DNA of 13,600 nt, taken from positions 3,377-16,976 of the forward strand of contig JAJQAW010000061.1 of NCBI GenBank assembly GCA_021203585.1, given 5' to 3'. Below are positions 1 through 7,135 of the stretch, piece after piece; position 1 is the first letter of the stretch, and each line of letters begins with the position of its first letter. The stretch comes from Rikenellaceae bacterium. Its GTDB lineage: Bacteria > Bacteroidota > Bacteroidia > Bacteroidales > Rikenellaceae. The translations under genes were made by a program, and so were the position numbers. The notes under the pieces were generated by a model that did no database searches, was not told the origin of the DNA, and was given only the letters and a program-made list of their open reading frames with translations.

Positions 1-208
1 CCGTAGGCCATGGGCTTCACAGCGAAATATTCGCCCCGGTTTTCCGGTTTTCCGAAAAACCTTCCGTCCGTCCTTCTCGTCTAAACTCCTCATCCGGGTG
101 CCGGTGTCGTATGATTTGTCCAAAAATACAAAAAAATCCAGCAATAATGAAGTAAAAATTGTGCACGGTATTTGCACCCTTCCCAAACTCATTAAGCCAT
201 CCTACGGT

Positions 209-739
209 ATGAAAACATTTATCAGTGATTTATCGGGAAAACGGTTTCCCATAGACCAGAAGATTTCCGGTCATTCGCTTCGCAGCTCGCTGTTGGAGTT
301 GATCCGGCAGGATCATCCGGATTTCGATCAGGCCCGGAATTTATCGATGAAAGAACTGAATGTATACCGCGAGCGGTATGTGGCGGATTACCTGAGCCAG
401 GAGGTGGGCAAGTTGTCCGACCTGGAGCACAAGGTGCTGGAGTCGGTCCGGGAAGAATCCATTGTCAGCGAAAATCCGGACCAGGCGGACCAGGCCGGTT
501 CTACTTTCGGAGAACGAATCGCCGATCGAGTCGCTTCGTTCGGGGGAAGCTGGACTTTTATTTTAATTTTTATCGGTTTCCTGCTCGGTTGGATCGGCTT
601 GAATGTCTTTTGGTTGATGAACAAAGGGTTCGACCCGTACCCCTTTATTTTGTTGAATCTGTTGCTTTCCTGCCTGGCGGCTTTGCAGGCGCCGGTGATT
701 ATGATGAGCCAAAACCGGCAATCGGACAAAGACCGGTAA
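209..739 (+). CDS. DUF1003 family membrane protein, N-terminal part (gene interrupted by in-frame TAA)
   Basis: The 176-residue product matches the DUF1003 family: a soluble N-terminal half beginning MKTFISDLSGKRFP, a helical stretch with YRERYVADYL, then two hydrophobic segments (about residues 115-136, WTFILIFIGFLLGW, and about 142-168, YPFILLNLLLSCLAALQAPV) with the family-typical end ALQAPVIMMSQNRQ. The function of DUF1003 is not established; it is an inner-membrane protein. The frame stays open upstream to a GTG at 98, but family members normally begin MKTFIS, so I chose ATG 209. The TAA at 737-739 falls where homologues continue DRLRA, and the same frame continues without a shift as RAKEDY into the ATG at 758. 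TAA is one base from TTA (Leu), the residue I expect there. The gene is therefore probably one ~247-residue protein split by a nonsense mutation or a sequence error. Confidence 0.8.
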   Translation: MKTFISDLSGKRFPIDQKISGHSLRSSLLELIRQDHPDFDQARNLSMKELNVYRERYVADYLSQEVGKLSDLEHKVLESVREESIVSENPDQADQAGSTFGERIADRVASFGGSWTFILIFIGFLLGWIGLNVFWLMNKGFDPYPFILLNLLLSCLAALQAPVIMMSQNRQSDKDR

Positions 740-757
740 AGGGCGAAGGAAGATTAT

Positions 758-955
758 ATGGTCAATTTAAAATCCGAATTGGAAGTGCGGGCCCTGCATG
801 AGAAACTGGATCACCTGATGATTTATCAGCAACAAGAATTGATCGAACTGCAAAAAATTCAGATCGATATGCTTACCGATTTGCAAAAAGAGGTGGGGCG
901 GGAGAGAAAATCCCGAATGGCGAATGAAAAAGTGGTAAGAGAAAAACCGCGATAA
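758..955 (+). CDS. DUF1003 protein, C-terminal tail fragment
   Basis: This 65-residue frame begins MVNLKSELEVRALHEKLDHL, which is the charged cytoplasmic tail that normally follows the second membrane segment in DUF1003 proteins (NLKAELE...LHEKLDHL pattern). It lies in the same reading frame as 209-739, separated only by the TAA and six sense codons, so I read it as the lost C-terminus of that gene rather than an independent gene. A Shine-Dalgarno-like GAAGGAAG at 745-752 lies 5 bases before the ATG, so re-initiation and production of two separate chains cannot be excluded. The last ~25 residues are rich in Lys and Arg. Confidence 0.65.
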   Translation: MVNLKSELEVRALHEKLDHLMIYQQQELIELQKIQIDMLTDLQKEVGRERKSRMANEKVVREKPR

Positions 956-968
956 ACGGCACTATCTC

Positions 969-1008
969 CGGGAAAGTTGCCGGTCGATCGGCCGGCAACT
1001 TCTTCCCG
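969..1008. terminator. Bidirectional hairpin terminator between convergent genes
   Basis: Arms AAGTTGCCGG (974-983) and CCGGCAACTT (992-1001) are perfect inverted repeats around an 8-base loop. The stem extends with GGGAA/TTCCC across a 2-base bulge. It sits between the 3' end of the DUF1003 gene (+, ends 955) and the 3' end of the esterase gene (-, ends 1037), where a shared terminator is expected. The U-tracts are weak on both sides. Confidence 0.7.
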
Positions 1009-1036
1009 AAAGAGACCGAAAGTTCACCGAACCGAT

Positions 1037-2242
1037 TCAGGGCAACCGGTCCAGGAAATCCAGTACGTATTTCCAGTCCTGCGCGGTGATATCGTGTTTT
1101 CCGGTTCGGACATGGTAGCCGATCCGGGTACCGCCGCCCACGGGATTGTCCGCGGCCGGAAATTCGGCGGGCAAACGGGACGGATAACCGAGAAGCTGAT
1201 ACACCGGGCAGGTCAGTTGTAGGGCGGCATATTCTCCCGGAGGGTCGGCGTACAGGTCTTCACTCGCGCTGGCCACATACAAGGCCCGCGGAGCAATGAG
1301 CGACATCATCATGTGTGCATCGAACGGCAGTTCGGTATCCTTGTGCGCATATTGGCTGAAATTCCGGCAAAACCAATAGCCTACCCCGACCAGATTCTGC
1401 ACTTTTTCCCCTTCGTTTCGATGCAGTAGTTTCGCTCCTCCGGCTCCGGAACACACGCTCACTGTGGCATGAATTTGCGCATTGGTGGCTCCGGCCCACA
1501 GCGCCGCTTTACCCAACCGGGAAAAACCGATCAGGCAGATCCGGTCGCCGGCTACGCGAGGGTGGAGGGACAGCAGGTCGGCTATCCGGTTCAACCCCCA
1601 GGCCCAGGCCGCTACCGTCGCCCAATTTTCCTCCCCTTCGGCCAATTCGGGATACACCGAACGGATTCCTTCCAGGTGGTGGGCCCGGCTGTCGGCCGAA
1701 ACCTCACTGCGCCAGGCGGTCGCCACTCCGTACCCCCGAGCCAGTATTTCTCGGATGGGCCATTGGCCGGCATCGCTTCCCCGGACCAGCGGCTTTTTCT
1801 GGGTATATCGGTAGTAATATTCCGGCAGGCGGATATCCGGATCCTCGTCTACAGTATGATTGCCGTCGAAATTCAATCCCACAACCAACGGGATTTCACC
1901 CGAGACTTGTGCCGGCAGGTAGAGCAGCACATCGGTATAGGGCCCTTCCTGGGTTCCGTTCCAAAGAATGCGGAATTGTTGGCGGACGGCTAAGCCATCC
2001 AAGGCCGAATCTTGCTGGTCGAAGAGTGTCCAGGTAATCTCCTGCCCGTGTTCCGGGGAGCGGCCGTACATTTGAGAGGTGAATAATTCGAATAACTCGG
2101 CCCGTCGGGTATCCGTCCAGGCTTCAACGGTGACTACCGGAGTTCCGTCGTTGAAGATTAACGGATCGGGAATTCCTGTCTGAGCCTTGCATAACGTGGA
2201 GCCGGTCAGCATCACAACAAGGAAAAGCATTGCTTTTTTCAT
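1037..2242 (-). CDS. Secreted CE15-family glucuronoyl esterase-like alpha/beta-hydrolase
   Basis: The 401-residue product has a signal peptide (MKKAMLFLVVMLTGSTLCKA, residues 1-20) and then the alpha/beta-hydrolase fold of carbohydrate esterase family 15. Visible motifs are PLVVGLNFDGNH (118-129), the nucleophile elbow GFSRLGKAALWAG (239-251, Ser241), CSGAGGA (264-270), YWFCRNFSQY (289-298), LIAPRALYVASASEDLYADP (315-334) and GYHVRTGKHDIT (375-386, catalytic His383). The acid is probably Glu328 or Asp329, which I cannot decide. CE15 enzymes cleave the ester between 4-O-methylglucuronic acid of xylan and lignin alcohols; the protein would act in the periplasm or outside the cell. Length is normal for a single-domain member. 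Such proteins are often mislabelled acetylxylan esterase. The gene stands alone: about 250 bases separate it from the next gene on its strand, and no other xylanolytic gene is in the window. Confidence 0.85.
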   Translation of the reverse strand: MKKAMLFLVVMLTGSTLCKAQTGIPDPLIFNDGTPVVTVEAWTDTRRAELFELFTSQMYGRSPEHGQEITWTLFDQQDSALDGLAVRQQFRILWNGTQEGPYTDVLLYLPAQVSGEIPLVVGLNFDGNHTVDEDPDIRLPEYYYRYTQKKPLVRGSDAGQWPIREILARGYGVATAWRSEVSADSRAHHLEGIRSVYPELAEGEENWATVAAWAWGLNRIADLLSLHPRVAGDRICLIGFSRLGKAALWAGATNAQIHATVSVCSGAGGAKLLHRNEGEKVQNLVGVGYWFCRNFSQYAHKDTELPFDAHMMMSLIAPRALYVASASEDLYADPPGEYAALQLTCPVYQLLGYPSRLPAEFPAADNPVGGGTRIGYHVRTGKHDITAQDWKYVLDFLDRLP

Positions 2243-2493
2243 GGTTTTCGTTCTTTTTTATGTCTCGTCCTGATACACAAGATATCGATTCCTTTTAGGG
2301 TTAAATATCCTTCTGGGCCATACGGCTTCTCCGGTGCGGTTTGCGGGGGCTCCTCTTGGATTTTCGATCGGTCTCCCTCCGGGTTTCCCTTCGGGGCTTC
2401 CCTTCGAGATGATTTTCCACGGGGCCTTTGATCCAATCATCCATTCCTGCCTTGACCGAATGCCGAGCAGGCCTGCAAAGGAGCCGAAAGTTT

Positions 2494-3348
2494 TTAACGT
2501 CGCCCTTTCGCTGTTAAATCCATTCCGAATCCGCGGCGGCGCATCGCTTCGAAAGTGATAATGGCCACGGAAGTGGTCACGTTCAACGAATCGATCACAC
2601 CGCCCATCGGTATTTTAATCCGATGATCCGCGCCCGCGATCCATTGGGCCGTCAGTCCGGTAGCTTCCGTGCCGAAGACCAACGCAATGCGTCCGCTCAG
2701 ATCGGTTTGATGGTACCATTCGGCTGCTGTCAATTCTGCGGCGAAACTGGTAATTCGGTGGCTTTTCAACCATTCCTGTGCCGTGGCGAAATCCGAAGTG
2801 ACCACCGGGACGGTAAAAACACAACCCAAACTCGACCGGATGGCATTCGGGTTGTAAATATCGGTTCGCGGATCGCAAACGATCAATCCGCTCGCCTGCG
2901 CCGCATCCGCCACCCGGCAAATGGCTCCCAGATTTCCGGGTTTCTCCACCGCTTCCAGAATGATAAACACCGCTTCCGGACCTACCGGTAAATCCGCCAG
3001 CGAACTTTCCGGTTTCTCGGCAATCACCACCACTCCTCCGGTAGATTCCCGGTAAGAGATCTTCGCATACACCGATTCCGAGACCGAGACAAAATCCGCG
3101 CCCGTTCCCGCCGAACCGCAAAGCTCCCGGACTCGGTCCCCATCCATCAAGCTCGGCTGGTAAATTACTTTTCGAAAGGCAATGCCCGCACCGGCGGCCA
3201 GGGAAATTTCTTTGATCCCTTCGATCACGATAGCCTGCTGCCGGTTTCTCGCGCGCGATTTTTCCTGCAACAGCAGGATATCGCGCACCAACGGATTTTT
3301 AAGACTGGTAATAACGGGATCCACAGATTTACTTTTTTGTTCAAACAC
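2494..3348 (-). CDS. TrmH/SpoU-type (SPOUT) RNA 2'-O-methyltransferase
   Basis: The 284-residue product has the two-part layout of this family: an N-terminal L30e-like substrate-binding part (residues ~10-110, with SLKNPLVRDILLLQEKSRARN and VIEG) and a C-terminal SPOUT knot domain (~125-275). The three SAM-binding motifs are visible: motif 1 EKPGNLGAICRVADA (135-149, with Asn139 and catalytic-type Arg145), motif 2 LVFGTEATGL (223-232) and motif 3 IKIPMGGVIDSLNVTTSVAI (245-264). The family methylates 2'-OH of tRNA or rRNA nucleotides in the cytoplasm; which nucleotide cannot be read from sequence. The start is uncertain: there is no ATG near the N-terminus. GTG 3348 directly follows a terminator U-tract, and GTG 3324 (residue 9, giving VDPVITSLKNP) is an equally good choice that would leave room for a leader. 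Confidence 0.88.
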   Translation of the reverse strand: MFEQKSKSVDPVITSLKNPLVRDILLLQEKSRARNRQQAIVIEGIKEISLAAGAGIAFRKVIYQPSLMDGDRVRELCGSAGTGADFVSVSESVYAKISYRESTGGVVVIAEKPESSLADLPVGPEAVFIILEAVEKPGNLGAICRVADAAQASGLIVCDPRTDIYNPNAIRSSLGCVFTVPVVTSDFATAQEWLKSHRITSFAAELTAAEWYHQTDLSGRIALVFGTEATGLTAQWIAGADHRIKIPMGGVIDSLNVTTSVAIITFEAMRRRGFGMDLTAKGRR

Positions 3349-3349
3349 G

Positions 3350-3398
3350 CAAAAATAAAGAATCCGGTCCGGACTTGAGCGGTCCCGGCCGGATTCTT
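3350..3398 (-). terminator. Rho-independent terminator after the DUF4861 gene
   Basis: A perfect 10-base inverted repeat, AAGAATCCGG (3358-3367) and CCGGATTCTT (3389-3398), has additional GC pairing inside. On the minus strand it is followed by TATTTTTGC, a short U-tract. It starts 24 bases after the stop of the DUF4861 gene. It implies that the methyltransferase gene just downstream does not depend on read-through from this gene. Confidence 0.8.
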
Positions 3399-3422
3399 GT
3401 ACCGTTTCTAATCGAATATTAA

Positions 3423-4697
3423 TTATTTCAGGGTGACTTTCACCGGATCATCCAGGCGCGCACCTTCGCTACGGATCAAATCCAGGAAATATTCCCGGTC
3501 CCGGAACCGCTCGTCCTGATGTTCCCATGCCGCATAGGCTTTGTACTCCGCTTCTCCGTAGGGTTCCAGGTTCAGCACGGCGCACCAAGTGCGGCTGATC
3601 TGCGGAATGTATTCCGGCGAGAGAAACAATTTTTCTACGTTGTTTTTCGGCAGAATCATGCCCACTCCCATGATAAATTCTTTGTCGTAGCTTTGATGGT
3701 CATGGGTGGCCATGCCGATGTATTGACTGAAATCGAGCTCCTCCAGGGGCATATCGTTGAAATTATAGAGGAATCCGGTCATCAACCGGATGTTTTCCGG
3801 TAGATTTTTGGCGATCACCCGATTGTCGTAGTTGTGTTTCCCGGCCCAGATGGTCGCCTCTTGGCGCAGATCGATTTTGGTACCCTCGATGTCCCAGCCG
3901 TAAAAATCCAGCGCAAAGCGGGAACGTACCGGGCCTTCGAAGATCAGGGTATATCCGGTCGAATCGATCACATCCACCGGGTCTTCGTTGACGCGGCCCA
4001 TCCGTACGAACCGGCTGTCGTCGACCCAAGCGGCCAATCCGCCGATACCGAATGAAGTACCCACGCTCATAATGTCGCGGCCCCAGTCGGCCCATACGTG
4101 ATAAGTATCACCCGGAGTACCGTCTTCACGGATGCCGACCCGATCAAGTACCATATCCGTAACCCGTTTACCGAAATAATCCTTGTTGTTGCGACCGTCG
4201 TAGTAATGGCGGAAACCGACCAGGTCGTTTTCCCACGCCACACAGTCCATTTGGTAGGGATATCCTTCCGTATTGATAAAATACACCTGGTCTTTGTAAT
4301 GCATATCGGAGGTGAGTTCTTCGATGTGGCCGGGACGGGTCATTACCCCGTAGCGAATGTTGGTGCGGACAGGGAACTCCGGATAATTTTCCGGTTCCAC
4401 CCATACGATTTTAAATTCAGCGGTTTCGTGAGGCGCCAGGTCGGTCACGAAGGCCAGTTCATCCCATTGGCCGTCGCCGTCCAGGTCGTCGACCTGCGAG
4501 GGCACGTAATGACCCTGGGCATCCATCACGGCCGGCAGCCGATGATCCGCCGGATCGAGTTGTTCTCGGATCAGTACTACGGATTCGTCCGGCCGGGGAG
4601 TAGCGGTAGGGTTGGACAGCTGTACGGTCAGTGGTTTCTTCTGGTCGGAACAGGCGGCCAAAGCGAGGATTCCGAACAGCAGGAAAGCTTTTTTCAT
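3423..4697 (-). CDS. DUF4861 family lipoprotein
   Basis: The 424-residue product begins with a lipoprotein signal, MKKAFLLFGILALAAC, giving lipidated Cys16, so it should be anchored to a membrane. The rest resembles DUF4861 proteins of Bacteroidota: an N-terminal beta-rich part with an acidic loop DLDGDGQWDE (71-80, which looks like a calcium loop), followed by a large beta domain with YQMDCVAWENDLVGFRHYYD, HVWADWGRDIMSVG and AGKHNYDNRVI. The function of the family is not firmly known to me; members are often found near polysaccharide-degradation genes, so a carbohydrate-active or binding role is an inference. Here it lies beside a GHL10 protein and near a CE15 esterase. It is the only gene between the divergent promoter region upstream and its terminator, so it is probably monocistronic. 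Confidence 0.8.
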   Translation of the reverse strand: MKKAFLLFGILALAACSDQKKPLTVQLSNPTATPRPDESVVLIREQLDPADHRLPAVMDAQGHYVPSQVDDLDGDGQWDELAFVTDLAPHETAEFKIVWVEPENYPEFPVRTNIRYGVMTRPGHIEELTSDMHYKDQVYFINTEGYPYQMDCVAWENDLVGFRHYYDGRNNKDYFGKRVTDMVLDRVGIREDGTPGDTYHVWADWGRDIMSVGTSFGIGGLAAWVDDSRFVRMGRVNEDPVDVIDSTGYTLIFEGPVRSRFALDFYGWDIEGTKIDLRQEATIWAGKHNYDNRVIAKNLPENIRLMTGFLYNFNDMPLEELDFSQYIGMATHDHQSYDKEFIMGVGMILPKNNVEKLFLSPEYIPQISRTWCAVLNLEPYGEAEYKAYAAWEHQDERFRDREYFLDLIRSEGARLDDPVKVTLK

Positions 4698-5138
4698 AAT
4701 TTAAGTATTTGGTTTATTTTGAGTTAGAATGAATCCGTATAACACCTTGTGCAAAATTACCAATTATCGTCGGATTCTGTACTGTCCGGCCCGAAAGATT
4801 TGTTAATTTTGTGCTCAGTTTTGTGGCCGAAGGCCATGCATGGAGGCCGGTGGTGCTCCATCGACCGGCGAATTTCCGGGAAGGCGCCTCTTTGTCCTGA
4901 AATGTTTTAAATCCCGTTCCGGCAAATTTCACGGTCGAAAGCGGCTTACCGGGAAGTGAACCATGGAAAGCCGCCGCAGGATAAGTCAATCGGATGCACG
5001 ATATGCCGCAGCAGGAGGACAAAAAAATCACCGGAAAAGATTTTTGGCACACAAATGGCTGCGACTCCTTTCCCGCCATTGTTCGAAAACAGCCCTGCAG
5101 GTTGCTCGCGGGCAAGGGTACAACAAGAGTTTATTGCG
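4698..5138. other. Divergent intergenic region (440 bases), no gene supported
   Basis: This stretch separates the divergently read DUF4861 and GHL10 genes and should hold both promoters. I see a -7-like TAATTTTG for each strand (minus strand at 4752-4759; plus strand at 4804-4811), a small hairpin TGGCCGAAGGCCA (4824-4836) and the palindrome CCATGCATGG (4834-4843). Frames open through it on both strands (4956 onward on +; 4714-5115 on -), but neither resembles a protein and both lack a convincing start. No RNA gene was recognised. Confidence 0.6.
4752..4759 (-). promoter_or_regulatory. Candidate Bacteroidota -7 element for the DUF4861 gene
   Basis: On the minus strand the sequence reads TAATTTTG, matching the Bacteroidota -7 consensus TAnnTTTG. 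It lies about 55 bases before the DUF4861 start codon, giving a leader of reasonable length. No clear -33 TTTG is present at the expected distance, so this is a half-match only. Confidence 0.35.
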
Positions 5139-6641
5139 ATGAAAAGACTGTTCATATTCGTTCTCATCCTTACTTTCGGGATTTCCTGTTGGGCGCAGCC
5201 GCCTAAGCGGGAAATGCGGGGTACATGGATCGCGACGGTGGCCAATATCGATTGGCCGTCCAAAGCCGGCGAAGATGCACAGAGGCAGCAACAGGAGCTG
5301 ATCGCTATTCTGGACCATGTGGTAAAAAATAATATGAACTGTGTGGCATTCCAGATTCGTCCGACCGCGGATGCCTTTTACCGATCCTCCTATGAACCGT
5401 GGTCCCACTGGCTGACCGGCAAACAGGGACGGGCGCCGGAGTACGATCCGTTGGCGCTGGCCATCGAAGAGTGTGACAAACGAGGAATTGCGGTCCATGT
5501 GTGGATCAATCCCTACCGGGTCTGGCTGGACGATGCGAATTTGCCGGCGGAGCTAAAAAGCACTCTTTACGGAAAATATTCCGGCTGGCTGGCCCAATAT
5601 GATAAAACGCATTACTTCAATCCGGCGGACGATCGTTCGCGGGAACACATCGTGCGAGTGGTAGCGGAAATCGTGGAAAAGTACGATATCGATGCCATTC
5701 ATATGGACGATTATTTTTATCCGTACCGCGTGGCCGGAAAGGAGTTTCCGGACCAGGAGTATTTCCGTCGGGATCCGCGCGGATTCAGCGACAAAGAGGA
5801 TTGGCGCAGGGATAATGTGGACCGGGTCATTCAGGCCATCAGTCAGACCATCAAATCGCGTAAACCCTGGGTAGAATTCGGGATATCGCCCTTCGGCGTC
5901 TGGCGCAACGCATCGCGGGACCCCCGCGGCTCGGTTACTCGGGCCGGACAAACCAATTACGATGACCTGTATGCCGATATCCTCCACTGGGAACAACAGG
6001 GGTGGATCGATTACGTCAGTCCACAGCTGTATTGGGAAATCGGTCATCCGCTGGCGGATTATCAGGTGCTGGTGAAATGGTGGAACGACAATGCCAACAA
6101 TACCTTATCGTATATCGGCCATGCGTTATACCTGATCAATCCCCGTTCGAGTAAACCGGCCTGGCGGACTCCGATGGAAATCATCCGGCAAATCCGGATG
6201 AACCGCGGCTATCCGCACATCCAAGGCTCCTTTTTGTACAGCGCCAAATTTCTGGCCGACGAAAACTTACAGCGCGCCCTGCTCGAACAGGTTTACCAGC
6301 ACCGGTCGCTCTGGCCGATCAATCCGCGGGTGAAAGCAATCGAACCCTGCGACCCGGGAGCTCCGTTTTTGTACGCCATGGGCGATCATTTGTATTTGAA
6401 TTGGCAACCGGAGAACAACAACCGGCGGTATGTGGTATACCGTTTTCCGGCGGGAACGGAAAATCCGGATTTCGATCATCCGGAAAATATCCTGTGTGTA
6501 ACCGGCAAAAGCTCCCTGATGCTGTCCATGGCCCGTCCGGAGGAATTCCGTGAGTACCGCTATTACGTCTCTGCGCTGAGCCTCACTCACCACGAGAGCC
6601 AACCGGTAGCCTTCTCATCCACCTGGATGCAATCGCTCTGA
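5139..6641 (+). CDS. Secreted GHL10 (DUF187/PF02638) family glycoside-hydrolase-like protein
   Basis: The 500-residue product has an N-terminal signal, MKRLFIFVLILTFGISCWAQ; Cys17 gives a poor lipobox, so secretion by signal peptidase I is as likely as lipidation. The catalytic (beta/alpha)8-barrel region runs from about 25 to 390 with family motifs RGTWIATVANIDWP (27-40), QIRPTADAFY (72-81), HVWINPYRVW (120-129), IDAIHMDDYFYPY (184-196, Asp190/Asp191 as candidate acid residues), EFGISPFGVWRN (246-257) and DYVSPQLYWEIGHP (291-304). Residues ~395-500 form a beta-rich, FN3-like C-terminal part. YngK-like members of this family are linked to glycan or peptidoglycan cleavage; the substrate here is unknown. 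The frame is open from 4956, but the signal peptide fixes the start at ATG 5139. Confidence 0.88.
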   Translation: MKRLFIFVLILTFGISCWAQPPKREMRGTWIATVANIDWPSKAGEDAQRQQQELIAILDHVVKNNMNCVAFQIRPTADAFYRSSYEPWSHWLTGKQGRAPEYDPLALAIEECDKRGIAVHVWINPYRVWLDDANLPAELKSTLYGKYSGWLAQYDKTHYFNPADDRSREHIVRVVAEIVEKYDIDAIHMDDYFYPYRVAGKEFPDQEYFRRDPRGFSDKEDWRRDNVDRVIQAISQTIKSRKPWVEFGISPFGVWRNASRDPRGSVTRAGQTNYDDLYADILHWEQQGWIDYVSPQLYWEIGHPLADYQVLVKWWNDNANNTLSYIGHALYLINPRSSKPAWRTPMEIIRQIRMNRGYPHIQGSFLYSAKFLADENLQRALLEQVYQHRSLWPINPRVKAIEPCDPGAPFLYAMGDHLYLNWQPENNNRRYVVYRFPAGTENPDFDHPENILCVTGKSSLMLSMARPEEFREYRYYVSALSLTHHESQPVAFSSTWMQSL

Positions 6642-6658
6642 AATCCGAATGCCGGCTC

Positions 6659-6689
6659 TTTCCGAGTCAAGCCAAAATGATTATCTTTA
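6659..6689 (+). promoter_or_regulatory. Candidate promoter of the yjdM-like gene
   Basis: TTTC (6659-6662) and TATCTTTA (6682-6689) are each one base from the Bacteroidota -33 TTTG and -7 TAnnTTTG elements and are separated by 19 bases, the usual spacing. The start codon is 27 bases further on. This is a near-match only. Confidence 0.35.
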
Positions 6690-6716
6690 GCCCGAATACT
6701 TCAAAAAAACAATGCT

Positions 6717-7046
6717 ATGAGTCAATTTCCGCCTTGTCCGGTGTGCGGATCAACGGATGTTTATACCGACGGTTCGCTGTTCATTTGTCCGGTTTGCGGA
6801 CACGAATGGGCTGAAGGACCGGCAGAAGGGTCTGCCGCGCCGGAGGTTCGGGACAGCAACGGCGCCGAATTACAGGATGGCGACGCGGTAACCGTTATCA
6901 AAGACCTGAAAGTACGGGGCTCGTCGATGGTGATCAAACGGGGCACAAAAGTCAAAAGCATCCGCCTGACCGACAACCCGGAAGAGGTGGATTGCAAAAT
7001 CGAAGGAAGCAGCATCGTACTGAAGACCTGTTTTCTGAAAAAATAG
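6717..7046 (+). CDS. yjdM: YjdM/PhnA-family zinc-ribbon protein
   Basis: The 109-residue product has an N-terminal zinc ribbon with two CPVCG knuckles (Cys7/Cys10 and Cys24/Cys27) and a C-terminal PhnA domain (about 44-109) with the typical DSNGAELQDGDAVTVIKDLKV, KRGTKVKSIRL and CKIEGSSIVLKTCFLKK segments. Length is normal for the family. It was once called PhnA and annotated as an alkylphosphonate-uptake or phosphonoacetate hydrolase protein. That role is not supported for this family, and the true cytoplasmic function is unknown. No phosphonate genes are nearby. It begins 75 bases after the GHL10 gene and is probably transcribed separately. Confidence 0.92.
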   Translation: MSQFPPCPVCGSTDVYTDGSLFICPVCGHEWAEGPAEGSAAPEVRDSNGAELQDGDAVTVIKDLKVRGSSMVIKRGTKVKSIRLTDNPEEVDCKIEGSSIVLKTCFLKK

Positions 7047-7088
7047 ATGCCGCCGATTCCTGGATCCCTTTCCCTCTCTGGCAAATGA

Positions 7089-7118
7089 TTTGCTACGGTG
7101 AGGTTCCGGCTATTGTTG
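7089..7118 (+). promoter_or_regulatory. Candidate promoter of the L,D-transpeptidase gene
   Basis: TTTG (7089-7092) followed after 18 bases by TATTGTTG (7111-7118) fits the Bacteroidota -33/-7 pattern with one mismatch in the -7 element. The leader before ATG 7136 would be only about 12 bases and contains AAAAAGGAAAAAA. Confidence 0.4.
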
Positions 7119-7135
7119 CCTGAAAAAGGAAAAAA

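Noticed and set aside
40..61. GGTTTT repeat and small GGTTTT/AAAACC hairpin at the left edge
   Set aside because: The stem is only 6 AT-rich pairs, with no gene end visible beside it; not supported as a terminator.
98..208. N-terminal extension of the DUF1003 frame from GTG 98
   Set aside because: The family begins at MKTFIS (ATG 209); the extension has no homology pattern and is only an open stretch.
302..308. Met in place of Gly in the L,D-transpeptidase catalytic motif (residues 302-309 of the 7136-8134 product) as a sign of inactivation
   Set aside because: From family knowledge SHMCVRN is a usual variant in Bacteroidota and Cys306, His279 and Arg308 are retained. The positions given are protein residues.
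2239..2440. Two overlapping minus-strand frames of 60-65 codons between the esterase and the methyltransferase
   Set aside because: Low-complexity Pro/Gly/Arg-rich translations, overlapping each other, with no recognisable family; probably noncoding.
4714..5115. 133-codon minus-strand frame in the divergent intergenic region
   Set aside because: No family resemblance, no domain or signal pattern, and it overlaps the promoter region; likely chance.
4956..5138. Upstream in-frame extension of the GHL10 protein
   Set aside because: A proper signal peptide begins at ATG 5139, so the extension would bury it.
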